14,541 bases of DNA, from assembly GCA_020441345.1 (NCBI GenBank), contig JAGRMK010000097.1, forward strand, positions 290 through 14,830. Reading direction: 5' to 3'. Of this stretch, positions 1 to 7,207 are shown piece after piece. Within the stretch, counting starts at the first letter, position 1; the number at the start of each line of letters is the position of its first letter. Source of the DNA: Paracoccaceae bacterium (GTDB taxonomy: Bacteria; Pseudomonadota; Alphaproteobacteria; Rhodobacterales; Rhodobacteraceae). The notes below the pieces were generated by a model. It was not told the origin of the DNA. It saw only the letters and a program-made list of their open reading frames with translations, and made no database searches. Both the position numbers and the translations under genes were made by a program.

Positions 1-1154
1 TGGCGCGGCAGCTGATAGCCCAGATCGAAAGTCGTGAAGGCGCGTTCCAACGCGGCCACGTCACGCTGCACCAGCAGTTGAAGCCGCCAGGGTTCGGCCG
101 GATCAAAGCCAGATTCGGCCGGGATGCGGAAGATGTCGGATTCCGTCAGGCGCGGCGCGCCCTCGGTCGCCACATCGCCCAGACGGCGGTGATCCCGGTC
201 GCGGAAACGAACCGAAATATCTCCTTGAATCAGAACGATACGGTCAAAAATGCCGCCGCGCACATAGCCGGACCCCTTGAAGGAATAAAGCCCCTGACCA
301 CCGACGAAAATCGCGTGATCGCCCTCGTTCAGCCAGTCGGTGAGGTTGGCGTATTCGGCGGCACCCATCACCTCCTGGCCGATGCCCGGCACACTGACCT
401 GAGCGGCATAGAGGTCGATATAGGTGGTTTCCGGCGGGTCGGTCAGCGCGCGACGCGCGGCGCGCGGGTCGTCCAGCGCCTCGAAGGCCGCGTTGACCTG
501 TCCGACTTCCAGCGTCATGCGCCTCATCGTGCCGTCGCCCAGCATGTCGAACCAGCTATCGGGCGCCGCGATCTCGGGGTTGATGTCGAAACGCGGGCCG
601 CTTTGCTCGGCCTGTGCCGACAATCCGCCCAACCCCAGCAGACGCGCTACGCGGATACCCGACCGCTGGATCGAATCGTCGATCACCATGATCGTAACCG
701 TCGCGCCCGAGATGATGTTCAATTCAGGCCCGTCGCCACCATTCGCCAGATCGGCCAGATCGATTCCGACCTGCCCGGAAATCGACTCGCGGATCCGGCT
801 TTCGGGAATGCCGATCAGCACGATCGGCTCGGAATGATGCACCAGAGAGACGCCCAGAATGCGGGCATCGTCATCGACGGCAACCATGATGTGAATCGGT
901 TTTCCCGAATAGCCCGTCGTGCCGACGAAATCCGAGGTGATAAAGGCCCAGCCGATCCGATCTGAGCCGCGCAGCAAGGGGGCAACGGGCACATCGGTCC
1001 GCATTGCGCCAAAGCCTGTGGCGTCAGGGACCAGAGCCGACGGCGAAGTTTCGACGAGGAAACGCTGCAAATGAGGCGTTTGCGCCGAGACCGCCAGAGG
1101 CAGAAGAAGAAAGAGAAGAAACGCGGCGAGACGCCACAGGGAGGGGGCAGGCAT
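1..1154 (-). CDS. nosR: NosR, membrane FMN/Fe-S protein for nitrous oxide reduction (N-terminal part)
   Basis: The gene runs off the left edge; 384 residues are visible. NosR is a polytopic membrane flavo-iron-sulfur protein needed for expression and activity of nitrous oxide reductase (NosZ), probably as its electron donor. A signal peptide covers about residues 1-24 (L/F-rich core, A-V-S-A-Q cleavage region). A periplasmic FMN-binding domain follows, with T-G-Y-S-G-K-P-I near 80 and S-E-P-I-V-L-I-G-I-P near 108. The covalent FMN motif S-G-A-T lies at 149-152, with Thr152 the likely attachment site. These blocks match NosR better than its homologue NirI. The membrane and ferredoxin-like C-terminal domains lie outside the window. 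The ATG at 1154 has an AGAGG ribosome site about 10 nt upstream and sits 5 bp after the nosC-like gene, so the two are probably cotranscribed. Oddity: Asn146 occupies the place where the flavin-transferase (ApbE) recognition consensus has Asp. Confidence 0.9.
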   Translation of the reverse strand, partial: MPAPSLWRLAAFLLFLLLPLAVSAQTPHLQRFLVETSPSALVPDATGFGAMRTDVPVAPLLRGSDRIGWAFITSDFVGTTGYSGKPIHIMVAVDDDARILGVSLVHHSEPIVLIGIPESRIRESISGQVGIDLADLANGGDGPELNIISGATVTIMVIDDSIQRSGIRVARLLGLGGLSAQAEQSGPRFDINPEIAAPDSWFDMLGDGTMRRMTLEVGQVNAAFEALDDPRAARRALTDPPETTYIDLYAAQVSVPGIGQEVMGAAEYANLTDWLNEGDHAIFVGGQGLYSFKGSGYVRGGIFDRIVLIQGDISVRFRDRDHRRLGDVATEGAPRLTESDIFRIPAESGFDPAEPWRLQLLVQRDVAALERAFTTFDLGYQLPR

Positions 1155-1159
1155 AAGAA

Positions 1160-1543
1160 TCAGACCTCTGATGGGGGCGCGCGGGCGGATTTGTGGAAAC
1201 TGCGCGGCAAGGCGCCGCCGACCGGAAGGGCGGTGACGTGCACAGGCCGCATGACCCGATCGAGCACCGGACCGCTCGCAACTGGGGTGTTGAAAAAGAC
1301 AACCGTGCTCAGGCACGCTTGGCACGGCAGCCCGTCGCAATGCCCTTCGGGGTCCGCGCGGTTGCCCGCGGCGTCGACCAGGATGACCGATGTCCCGCCC
1401 TGCGTGTCGCAGATGATCATCTCGGTCAAAGACCCCCGCCAGGGATCGGGGCGACCCTGCGCGACACCCGTGACCACCGCGCCCGCCAGCATCGACAGGG
1501 TCAGGCACAGGGTCAGAAAAAATGATGGGATTCTGTCGCGCAT
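1160..1543 (-). CDS. NosC-like small secreted cysteine-motif protein
   Basis: A 127-residue protein with a clear signal peptide (R-D-R-I-P-S-F-F then a hydrophobic stretch to about residue 27), so it should be exported. The mature part has Cys45 and a C-X4-C-X2-C cluster (Cys69, Cys74, Cys77), suited to metal or disulfide chemistry. It lies 5 bp upstream of nosR in the same direction. In Paracoccus denitrificans the nos cluster begins with nosC, a small protein of unknown function with a cysteine motif, and both position and character fit that assignment; this is inference from context and recall. No biochemical role can be given. The ATG at 1543 has a poor ribosome site: the nearest AGAGG is about 17 nt upstream. 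The start lies only 34 bp from the FNR-type box, so it may be a leaderless start. Confidence 0.72.
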   Translation of the reverse strand: MRDRIPSFFLTLCLTLSMLAGAVVTGVAQGRPDPWRGSLTEMIICDTQGGTSVILVDAAGNRADPEGHCDGLPCQACLSTVVFFNTPVASGPVLDRVMRPVHVTALPVGGALPRSFHKSARAPPSEV

Positions 1544-1577
1544 GGAGTGTCGTAGTCTCGCCTCTTGGGGGTGGTCC

Positions 1578-1591
1578 TTGATTCAGATCAA
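1578..1591. promoter_or_regulatory. FNR/NnrR-type anaerobic activator box
   Basis: The 14 bases read TTGATTCAGATCAA, an exact match to the TTGAT-N4-ATCAA palindrome bound by FNR, FnrP, NNR/NnrR and Dnr regulators. Its centre (1584.5) is about 41.5 bp upstream of the nosC-like ATG on the minus strand, the spacing of class II activation relative to a transcription start. On the plus strand it is 174 bp from the nnrS start. Being palindromic it could serve both genes. Which regulator binds (O2-sensing FNR or NO-sensing NnrR) cannot be told from the bases. Confidence 0.85.
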
Positions 1592-1765
1592 CCGGAAACG
1601 CATCTCTTGAATGCCGAAATTCGAATATTTATCAGTAGCTTGCTCTGAGCATCACCGGACACCTCAGGCCACGGGACAGATGGGGACAAGCCAGGTGTCG
1701 ACACCCCGCCCCGCGGCGACATGCCGCACCGGCGAATCATCGAAAAGAGGCGCATCACACGCCTC

Positions 1766-3055
1766 ATGAACCCGCTTCCACACCCTGTCAGAGACCCCGC
1801 GCGGCGCTTGGCATCGCTTTGGGACTCGCCCCACCGGCCGCTGTTCCTGATGTCGTTTTCATACGCCGTTCTGATCATCGCCTGGTGGCCACTAGGCATT
1901 GGCTTCGGCGTGCCGACGCCCTTGGCGGATCCGGTCTTGTGGCATGTCCACGAATTGCTGTTCGGCTTTGCGCTGGCGGCGGCTGGCGGATACGGGCTGA
2001 CCGCGCTTTCGGGCTGGACCGGAACCGCGCCCTTGCGCGGCGTCTGGTTGAAAAGCCTGGCTATGAGCTGGCTTGCCGCCCGCGGCGCGATCCTGGCATC
2101 CAACGGTTTGCCGCTGGCCGGTCTGATCCTGATCAACGCGGCGTTCGGACTGCTGCTGGCGGTGATCCTGTTTCGAGCGTGGCGCGTCGGGCCGTTCAGG
2201 CCACGACGCAAGGCCCCGGTGTTCCTGGCCTTGGCGATCCTGGGTTCTGTTGCCGGGCAAACGGCGTTTCTGATCGCCGCGCGAAGCGGCCACCCCGACA
2301 TCGCGCTGGCCGTCGGCCGTGCGGGGGTTCTGGCCTTCGCCGGGTTGATCATCGCCATCGGCGGGCGGGCGATTCCTGCCTTCATCGGCAACTGGTTACG
2401 CAGCGTCGGTGACGGTCGCAGGCATGTCATCGACCGACCGCGCGCTCGAATACTGGCATTGGGTCTGGTCGGAATGGCGCTGCTTGGCACGACCCTGGAC
2501 CTTCGAAACCCCGGTTTTGACCGGCTCATCGGCGCGACTCTGCTGGGTGCGGCACTGAGTCTGGTCTGGGCGATTATCGGGTGGCGCCCGGTGGTGGCGT
2601 GCCGCAATCCCTTGCTGGCCGGGTTGGTCCTGGGGTTTTTATGGGTTCCGATCGGTCTGCTCGCCGTGGCTGCGCACTGGATCTGGCCCGGAGTCATCCC
2701 GCTTGGCGATGCGGTCCACACCCTCAGCATCGGCGCGATGGCGGGGCTCATCATGGCCATCGCCGGGCGTGCTTCGGCTCGGCGTGTCGATGGGGCGCTG
2801 GTCGCGGGGCGGGGTTTTACGTGTGGCATTGGCCTAATCTGGTTGGCAACCGTGAGTCGTCTGGCGGTCGCGTTTTTTCCGGCGTTCGGTTCAGAACTGG
2901 TGCATGGGGCGGCGGGTCTGTGGTGTCTTGGCTGGCTTGTGTTCCTTGTCGGTTTTGCGCCCTCTGTTCTGGGCCCCGCGATCCGCCCGGTTCTGAGCGG
3001 GGCGCGGCACCCGGCAGACCCGTCAGATCCGCTTGGCGGCGGGCAGCCTGAGTAG
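1766..3055 (+). CDS. nnrS: NnrS family heme/copper membrane protein (copy 1)
   Basis: A 429-residue polytopic inner-membrane protein with roughly 11-12 hydrophobic segments. NnrS proteins are heme- and copper-containing and relieve nitrosative stress during denitrification; expression in Rhodobacter sphaeroides depends on NnrR. Family motifs visible are L-W-H-V-H-E-L-L-F-G-F at residues 58-68 (His60 and His62 are candidate metal ligands), L-S-G-W-T-G at 81-86, and G-G-R-A-I-P-A-F-I-G-N-W near 210. The S-G-W-T-G block departs from the P-N-W-T-G seen in copy 2. The ATG at 1766 gives an N-terminus like other NnrS; an in-frame ATG at 1721 would add 15 basic residues with no ribosome site. The only purine-rich stretch (AAGAGG, 1745-1750) is 15 nt away, which is long. 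The last 33 bp overlap the end of the convergent paralogue. Confidence 0.87.
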   Translation: MNPLPHPVRDPARRLASLWDSPHRPLFLMSFSYAVLIIAWWPLGIGFGVPTPLADPVLWHVHELLFGFALAAAGGYGLTALSGWTGTAPLRGVWLKSLAMSWLAARGAILASNGLPLAGLILINAAFGLLLAVILFRAWRVGPFRPRRKAPVFLALAILGSVAGQTAFLIAARSGHPDIALAVGRAGVLAFAGLIIAIGGRAIPAFIGNWLRSVGDGRRHVIDRPRARILALGLVGMALLGTTLDLRNPGFDRLIGATLLGAALSLVWAIIGWRPVVACRNPLLAGLVLGFLWVPIGLLAVAAHWIWPGVIPLGDAVHTLSIGAMAGLIMAIAGRASARRVDGALVAGRGFTCGIGLIWLATVSRLAVAFFPAFGSELVHGAAGLWCLGWLVFLVGFAPSVLGPAIRPVLSGARHPADPSDPLGGGQPE

Positions 3056-4243
3056 AAGCCGGCCATAGACCAGCGCAAAGCCACCGAACGCCCCGATCCA
3101 GCCAGTGCCCGCAAGCATATGCAATTCATGCGCAATGCCCGGCCAAATGCCCGCTGCCAGTCGCGCGAAAACCGCCACCAGAAGAGCCGCATAGATCGCT
3201 ACGGTTGCCGCATTCGCGGTCAAGGCCTGCCCGGTATGCCCCAGTGTCGCGCGGGTCATCACCGCCAGCGTCATCAGCCCGACGGCGCCCGCCATCCACA
3301 GATGCTGCGCCGCGGCCATGCCAAGCAGTCCGGGCAGAAGAATTTCGGCGCCCAACGCCAGCGCGCCCAGCGGAACAAAGGCATAGGCCAGGTGCAGCAC
3401 CAGAACCAATGGCTCGGAGGTGGTGCGATGCCCGGCCCAACGCGCCAGCCGGGCGATATGAAGAACCCCGGCCAACACCAGAGCCGCCCCCGTCGCGGGG
3501 TGCGTCGGAACCACCACCCAGAGCAGCAAACCCACCAGCAAAACCAGCAACGCCAGCTTGTCAAAGCCCTGCATCGGCGCGGTCGGCAGAGCGCCGGGGC
3601 CGCGCTTGGCCAGCCAGTTGCGGGTAAAGGACGGCACGATCCGCCCACCGATCACACCGATCATCAGGACCGCGGCGCCCAACCCGAACCGCAGCCCTGC
3701 CCCCTGCGCCGCTACATCCCCGCGCGCGGCATCCAGGTGGAACATCCCGTTGCCCAGCGCAAAGGCCGCCAGCATCCCCAGCACGATCAGATTGCGCCAG
3801 TTCTTGCCGGCGATGATCTCGCGGCTGATGACCAGCGCCAGAACCACCGGAAAGGCCAGATCGACCATCGCCACCAACAAGGGCGGCAGGCCCGAAGAGA
3901 CCAGCACCACCAGCCGTCCGGCCAGCCACAGAAGAGCCAGCGCGCCCAGCCGCCAGCCGACGATCGGCAAGCGTCCGGTCCAATTCGGAACGGCGGTCAT
4001 CAGAAACCCGGCGATCACCGCGCCGAGGTATCCAAACAGCACCTCATGCGCGTGCCAACTGACCGGATCGAATGCCGTCGGCAACATCACATGCCCGGAC
4101 AGCATCGGCACCCATAGGACCATCGCCAGCATCGCCCAGACCGCGCCGCCGAAAAAGAACGGCCGGAACCCATAGGTCAGAATCGCCGGTCCACGCCAGG
4201 CGCGCATCTGCTGGGCGGTCGTCGGGGAAGAGGCTGCGGTCAT
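3023..4243 (-). CDS. nnrS: NnrS family heme/copper membrane protein (copy 2)
   Basis: A 406-residue polytopic membrane protein, paralogous to the convergent gene. It carries the standard family motifs: W-H-A-H-E-V-L-F-G-Y at residues 63-72 (His64, His66), T-A-V-P-N-W-T-G at 83-90, and G-G-R-I-V-P-S-F-T-R-N-W in the middle. It is the last gene of the hemerythrin-ubiTUV operon, 23 bp after ubiV, with an AAGGAAA ribosome site about 8-12 nt before the ATG at 4243. The open frame continues upstream to 4804, but that part is antisense-like sequence inside ubiV and the start at 4243 gives a normal NnrS N-terminus. Its role is inferred as protection against NO or nitrosylation damage, supported by the NsrR-type regulator and di-iron protein at the head of the operon. 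Confidence 0.9.
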   Translation of the reverse strand: MTAASSPTTAQQMRAWRGPAILTYGFRPFFFGGAVWAMLAMVLWVPMLSGHVMLPTAFDPVSWHAHEVLFGYLGAVIAGFLMTAVPNWTGRLPIVGWRLGALALLWLAGRLVVLVSSGLPPLLVAMVDLAFPVVLALVISREIIAGKNWRNLIVLGMLAAFALGNGMFHLDAARGDVAAQGAGLRFGLGAAVLMIGVIGGRIVPSFTRNWLAKRGPGALPTAPMQGFDKLALLVLLVGLLLWVVVPTHPATGAALVLAGVLHIARLARWAGHRTTSEPLVLVLHLAYAFVPLGALALGAEILLPGLLGMAAAQHLWMAGAVGLMTLAVMTRATLGHTGQALTANAATVAIYAALLVAVFARLAAGIWPGIAHELHMLAGTGWIGAFGGFALVYGRLLLRLPAAKRI

Positions 4244-4266
4244 CGCATGGTTTCCTTGTCGCGTCG

Positions 4267-5181
4267 TTACGCCGGGCTTGCCGCGGTGATCCGGCGATAC
4301 CCGGCCTGTCCGTGGAAGAACCCGTTGCTGAAGCCGATACCGTCGCAGAGTTCTTGCAGCCGGGCCTCGGCCCCGGCCAGGCCCAGGGCGCCATCCAGCA
4401 CACCACGAAACACGGCGGCCACTTGCACCATGTCCACGGCTTGCGGCATCAGCCGCAGATGCGTGACACCCCCGGCCGTCAGCGCGGTGCATTCCGGCAG
4501 AAGGGAAACATAGCTTTCCGATTGGGTCTGGATGCCGTTGATCCGCAGGATCGGGCGGTCGTCCGAAGTCCGCAGCGGCATGCCGTCGGCATCGTTTTCG
4601 CACACGAACTGGCAATTGTCCTTGGTGCGGCCATGAGCGCGTGCGTGATAGCATCGCGCCGAAACCGCAAGCGAGGCACGGCCAAACACCTGCACCTCCA
4701 CCCCCAACCCCAACGCGCGCGCGGCTTTGGCGGCAACGGCGATGGCTTCGCCGGGCAATTCGGTCGGCAAGCAGACATGGGTCGCGCCCTTGCCCGCCAT
4801 CCATGCGATCGTGGCCTCGTTATAGCCATTCATGAATGGCCCGATCCGATGCGGCCGGGTTCCGCGTGCGTAAAGCCCGGCGGCGTTGTTGATCTCGATC
4901 TCGGGGTGATCCATGTCGGCCAGATCCCCGGTCGCCTTGCGCTCGCGCTTGAGCATCACCTCGGCCAGCGTGGACAGGACCACGGTCTTGCCCGCGCGTT
5001 CCAGCCGTTCGATGGTGGCGGGCAGATCGGCCTCGTGGAACGGCGCGCGTTTCGAGCAGATGACCTCGCCCAGATACACCTCGTCGATAGCGGCTTCGTC
5101 GGCGATCCGCGCATAGAAATCGCGGCGCTCTTCGGCGGACCAGTGATAGGCGATGGGTCCCAAGGTCAGTTTTGGTGTCAT
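4267..5181 (-). CDS. ubiV: UbiV, O2-independent ubiquinone hydroxylation subunit (U32 family)
   Basis: A 304-residue protein of the U32 'peptidase' family. With UbiU it forms a heterodimer that hydroxylates the ubiquinone ring without O2, using prephenate as oxygen donor in E. coli. All four [4Fe-4S] cysteines are present: Cys42, Cys177, Cys190 and Cys194. The 13 and 4 residue steps between the last three equal those recalled for E. coli UbiV (Cys180, Cys193, Cys197). I chose the ATG at 5181 (M-T-P-K-L-T-L-G-P) because GGTGAAGG lies just before it and the protein then begins like other UbiV; an ATG at 5196 would overlap ubiU by 10 bp and has a weaker site. It follows ubiU directly, so equimolar expression by coupling is likely. 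Confidence 0.93.
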   Translation of the reverse strand: MTPKLTLGPIAYHWSAEERRDFYARIADEAAIDEVYLGEVICSKRAPFHEADLPATIERLERAGKTVVLSTLAEVMLKRERKATGDLADMDHPEIEINNAAGLYARGTRPHRIGPFMNGYNEATIAWMAGKGATHVCLPTELPGEAIAVAAKAARALGLGVEVQVFGRASLAVSARCYHARAHGRTKDNCQFVCENDADGMPLRTSDDRPILRINGIQTQSESYVSLLPECTALTAGGVTHLRLMPQAVDMVQVAAVFRGVLDGALGLAGAEARLQELCDGIGFSNGFFHGQAGYRRITAASPA

Positions 5182-5186
5182 GGCCT

Positions 5187-6185
5187 TCACCGCCATTTCT
5201 TCGTTTGAAACGCGCCTTGCGTCTGTTTCTGCCCTTCGGTCAGGGCAACCAGATCGGCGATATCGGCCTCGCGGCCAGCGCGGATGTCATCGACCGCCTT
5301 GCGAAACGCCGAAACCACGCCGCGGACATAGGATTTCGACCGCTGGCGCCCCTCGATCTTGAAGGCATGCACCCCGGCCTCGATCAACTCGGGCAAGAGC
5401 CGCGACAGGTTCAGACTGACGGGCTCTTCGAAGGCATAGAAGGCCTCGTCGCGATGCGGGGCCGTATAGCGGCCCTTGCAGATCGTTGGGTATCCGGCGT
5501 TTTCCTCGGGGCCGAACCGGTCGATGGTGAACCCGGCCAGCCGCGAGGCCATCGCGCCGTCGGCGCAGCGTTCATAGGTCACGTCCGAGGCCGGTGAACA
5601 GACACCGTCCATGTTGGTCGATTGCCCGGTCAGATAGTTGGTCAGGCTGCACCGCCCCTCGACCATCAACCCGTGATTGCCAAAGATGAAGGTCTCGATT
5701 TCGCAGGGGATTTCCTTGCGGATCTGGCGGATCTCGGGGATCGTCAGGATACGCGGAAGGACAACGCGCTTGACGCCGAATTCCTCGCAGTAATACCGGA
5801 TCGCCTCGGGCGACGAGGCCGCGGCCTGCACCGACAGGTGCAGACGCACGTCGGGATGGGTGCGCGCGATGTAATCGGCCACGCCCATGTCGGCGACGAT
5901 AAAGGCATCGACCCCCAGCCGCGCGCCGGTATCCGCCGCCTGCCGCCACAGGTCCACCTTGCCGGCGGGCGGGTAGGTGTTCAGCGCCAGCAAAACCTTG
6001 GTTCCGCGCGCATGGGCATAAGCCACCGACGCCGCGAGTTCATCGGGCGTGAAGTTCAGCCCGGGAAAGTTGCGCGCGTTGGTCGCATCCTGAAAACCGC
6101 AATAGACGGCATCGGCACCGGCATCGACAGCGGTGCGCAGGGCGGCGGGCGTTCCGGCGGGGCAGATCAGTTCAGCGAGGCTCAT
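5187..6185 (-). CDS. ubiU: UbiU, O2-independent ubiquinone hydroxylation subunit (U32 family)
   Basis: A 332-residue U32 family protein, partner of UbiV in oxygen-independent ubiquinone synthesis. Recognisable blocks are L-I-C-P-A-G-T near the N-terminus, M-V-E-G-R-C-S-L-T-N-Y at 174-184, D-G-V-C-S-P at 193-198, E-N-A-G-Y-P-T-I-C-K-G-R-Y at 228-240, and K-I-E-G-R-Q-R-S late. Cys179, Cys196 and Cys236 match three of the four E. coli cluster ligands (Cys176, Cys193, Cys232). The residue aligned with E. coli Cys169, seven before Cys179, is Gly172, with His171 beside it; an extra Cys207 is also present. So the cluster may be held differently here. The start (ATG at 6185) shares an ATGA with the end of ubiT, implying translational coupling. 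Confidence 0.94.
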   Translation of the reverse strand: MSLAELICPAGTPAALRTAVDAGADAVYCGFQDATNARNFPGLNFTPDELAASVAYAHARGTKVLLALNTYPPAGKVDLWRQAADTGARLGVDAFIVADMGVADYIARTHPDVRLHLSVQAAASSPEAIRYYCEEFGVKRVVLPRILTIPEIRQIRKEIPCEIETFIFGNHGLMVEGRCSLTNYLTGQSTNMDGVCSPASDVTYERCADGAMASRLAGFTIDRFGPEENAGYPTICKGRYTAPHRDEAFYAFEEPVSLNLSRLLPELIEAGVHAFKIEGRQRSKSYVRGVVSAFRKAVDDIRAGREADIADLVALTEGQKQTQGAFQTKKWR

Positions 6186-6706
6186 GCGTGCCCCCGTCCT
6201 TTGGTGTCATCGGCATAGGCTCGGCGCAGCCGCGCCAGAATCGCGCGACCGGGGGCACCGAACATTTGCGCGGCCTCTTCGGCGATCGAGACATCCACGT
6301 CATCCAGCGCATTGCGCAGGCGCACCACCGCCTCGGTATCGCCGCCGATCTCCAGATCGCGCGAAAAGAACGCCGCGTCGCCGTCTTCCTCGGAATCGAT
6401 CAATTCCAGCAGCAGCATGAACCGCCCCCGGATCAGCGCGCCCGCCTGCGGCAAGGCATCGCGCGGCACCGCGCGAAAGATCAGTGCATCGGGATCAGGC
6501 CGCAAATGAAGCGCGAACGGAAGCTCGGTCGCGTCGATCACGAAATCTGTCTGCTGATGTGGCCCAAGCCGGGCGAACAGCCCCGGATGCTGCGCCGCGA
6601 TGCGCCGCACGATGCGGATCAGCAAGGGTTGCACCACAAGGCAGGACAGCCGCGATACCGCGCCGCGCGCGACCGGGGCCGGTCCGTGTGCGACACTCGC
6701 GTTCAT
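6182..6706 (-). CDS. ubiT: UbiT, SCP2-domain lipid-binding protein for anaerobic ubiquinone synthesis
   Basis: A 174-residue protein with an SCP2 sterol-carrier-like domain over about residues 35-140 (hydrophobic first helix, then F-V-I-D-A-T-E-L-P-F-A-L-H-L, L-I-R-G-R-F-M-L-L-L-E-L, and a G-D-A-A-F-F-S-R-D-L-E-I-G-G-D-T-E turn). UbiT is the anaerobic counterpart of UbiJ and is thought to bind hydrophobic ubiquinone intermediates for the other Ubi enzymes. Its position next to ubiU and ubiV makes the call firm. Both ends overlap neighbours by ATGA: the start with the hemerythrin-like gene and the stop with ubiU. Confidence 0.92.
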   Translation of the reverse strand: MNASVAHGPAPVARGAVSRLSCLVVQPLLIRIVRRIAAQHPGLFARLGPHQQTDFVIDATELPFALHLRPDPDALIFRAVPRDALPQAGALIRGRFMLLLELIDSEEDGDAAFFSRDLEIGGDTEAVVRLRNALDDVDVSIAEEAAQMFGAPGRAILARLRRAYADDTKGRGHA

Positions 6707-7188
6707 GGCCGCCCCTCGAACCGGGGAAAGAGCACATCGTTTTCCAGCGCGATATGGCTTGCCAGATCGTCCAGCAACGCGCGCGTTCCGTCATAGAGTC
6801 GGCGCCAGGATCCGCAGGCGTGATCCGGCGCCACCAGATCGGCGGTCAGGCGGCGGATCAGGGCGATGGATTCGGCGTGGTCGTCGTGATCGGCGCGCAT
6901 CACCGCGATCGGATGTTCGATCCCCGTGCGCCCGCCAGTGCGCATCGCGGGAAACAGGATCATTTCCTCTTTCGCCATGTGTTCCTGCATCTCTTGCGCC
7001 AGATAGGCCAGCGCCCCGGAAAGACCCTGCGGCGCCTGCGGGTCGTCGGCGTGAACCGCCTCGACCTTTTGCGCCAGCGGGATCAACCCCTTCAGATCGG
7101 CGCGGTGCTTTTCGTGATACCGGTCCAGGATGTGATCGATCAGCGCGCCGGTTTCGGTCTTTGCGCCGGTTTCCAGGGTGACTATCAT
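6703..7188 (-). CDS. Hemerythrin-like di-iron protein (YtfE/RIC-like, no ScdA_N domain)
   Basis: A 161-residue four-helix hemerythrin-fold protein. Likely di-iron ligands are His19/His25/His28 in the first helix, His70 with Glu74 (E-H-M-A-K-E-E), His101/His104 (M-R-A-D-H-D-D-H), and His145 with Glu149 (H-I-A-L-E-N-D). This pattern and the L-E-N-x-x-L-F-P-R-F ending match the C-terminal domain of YtfE/ScdA/RIC, the proteins implicated in repair of nitrosylated Fe-S clusters. The N-terminal cysteine-bearing ScdA_N domain of full-length YtfE is absent. As first gene of an operon with two Fe-S proteins (UbiU, UbiV) and NnrS, divergent from an NsrR-type regulator, a role in NO defence or Fe-S repair is a fair inference. 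A GAGG lies about 9 nt before the ATG at 7188. Confidence 0.88.
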   Translation of the reverse strand: MIVTLETGAKTETGALIDHILDRYHEKHRADLKGLIPLAQKVEAVHADDPQAPQGLSGALAYLAQEMQEHMAKEEMILFPAMRTGGRTGIEHPIAVMRADHDDHAESIALIRRLTADLVAPDHACGSWRRLYDGTRALLDDLASHIALENDVLFPRFEGRP

Positions 7189-7207
7189 CTGCGAGGCCTC
7201 GTTTTCT

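Noticed and set aside
78..965. Long plus-strand frame of 295 residues
   Set aside because: It is antisense to nosR, whose minus-strand frame shows signal peptide and FMN motif; the plus product is low-complexity Arg/Ala/Asp-rich with no family features.
1..1154. Possibility that the left-edge gene is nirI rather than nosR
   Set aside because: The T-G-Y-S-G-K-P-I, S-E-P-I-V-L-I-G-I-P and S-G-A-T-V-T-I-M blocks and the NosC-like neighbour favour NosR.
1588..3192. Minus-strand frame of 534 residues
   Set aside because: Antisense to nnrS copy 1; Arg/Pro/Ser-rich composition typical of GC-rich shadow frames, and it would cover the regulatory gap.
3119..4117. Plus-strand frame of 332 residues rich in Gln, Arg and His
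   Set aside because: Shadow of nnrS copy 2, which has real membrane segments and family motifs.
4072..5208. Plus-strand frame of 378 residues
   Set aside because: Antisense to ubiV and the start of nnrS copy 2; no motifs.
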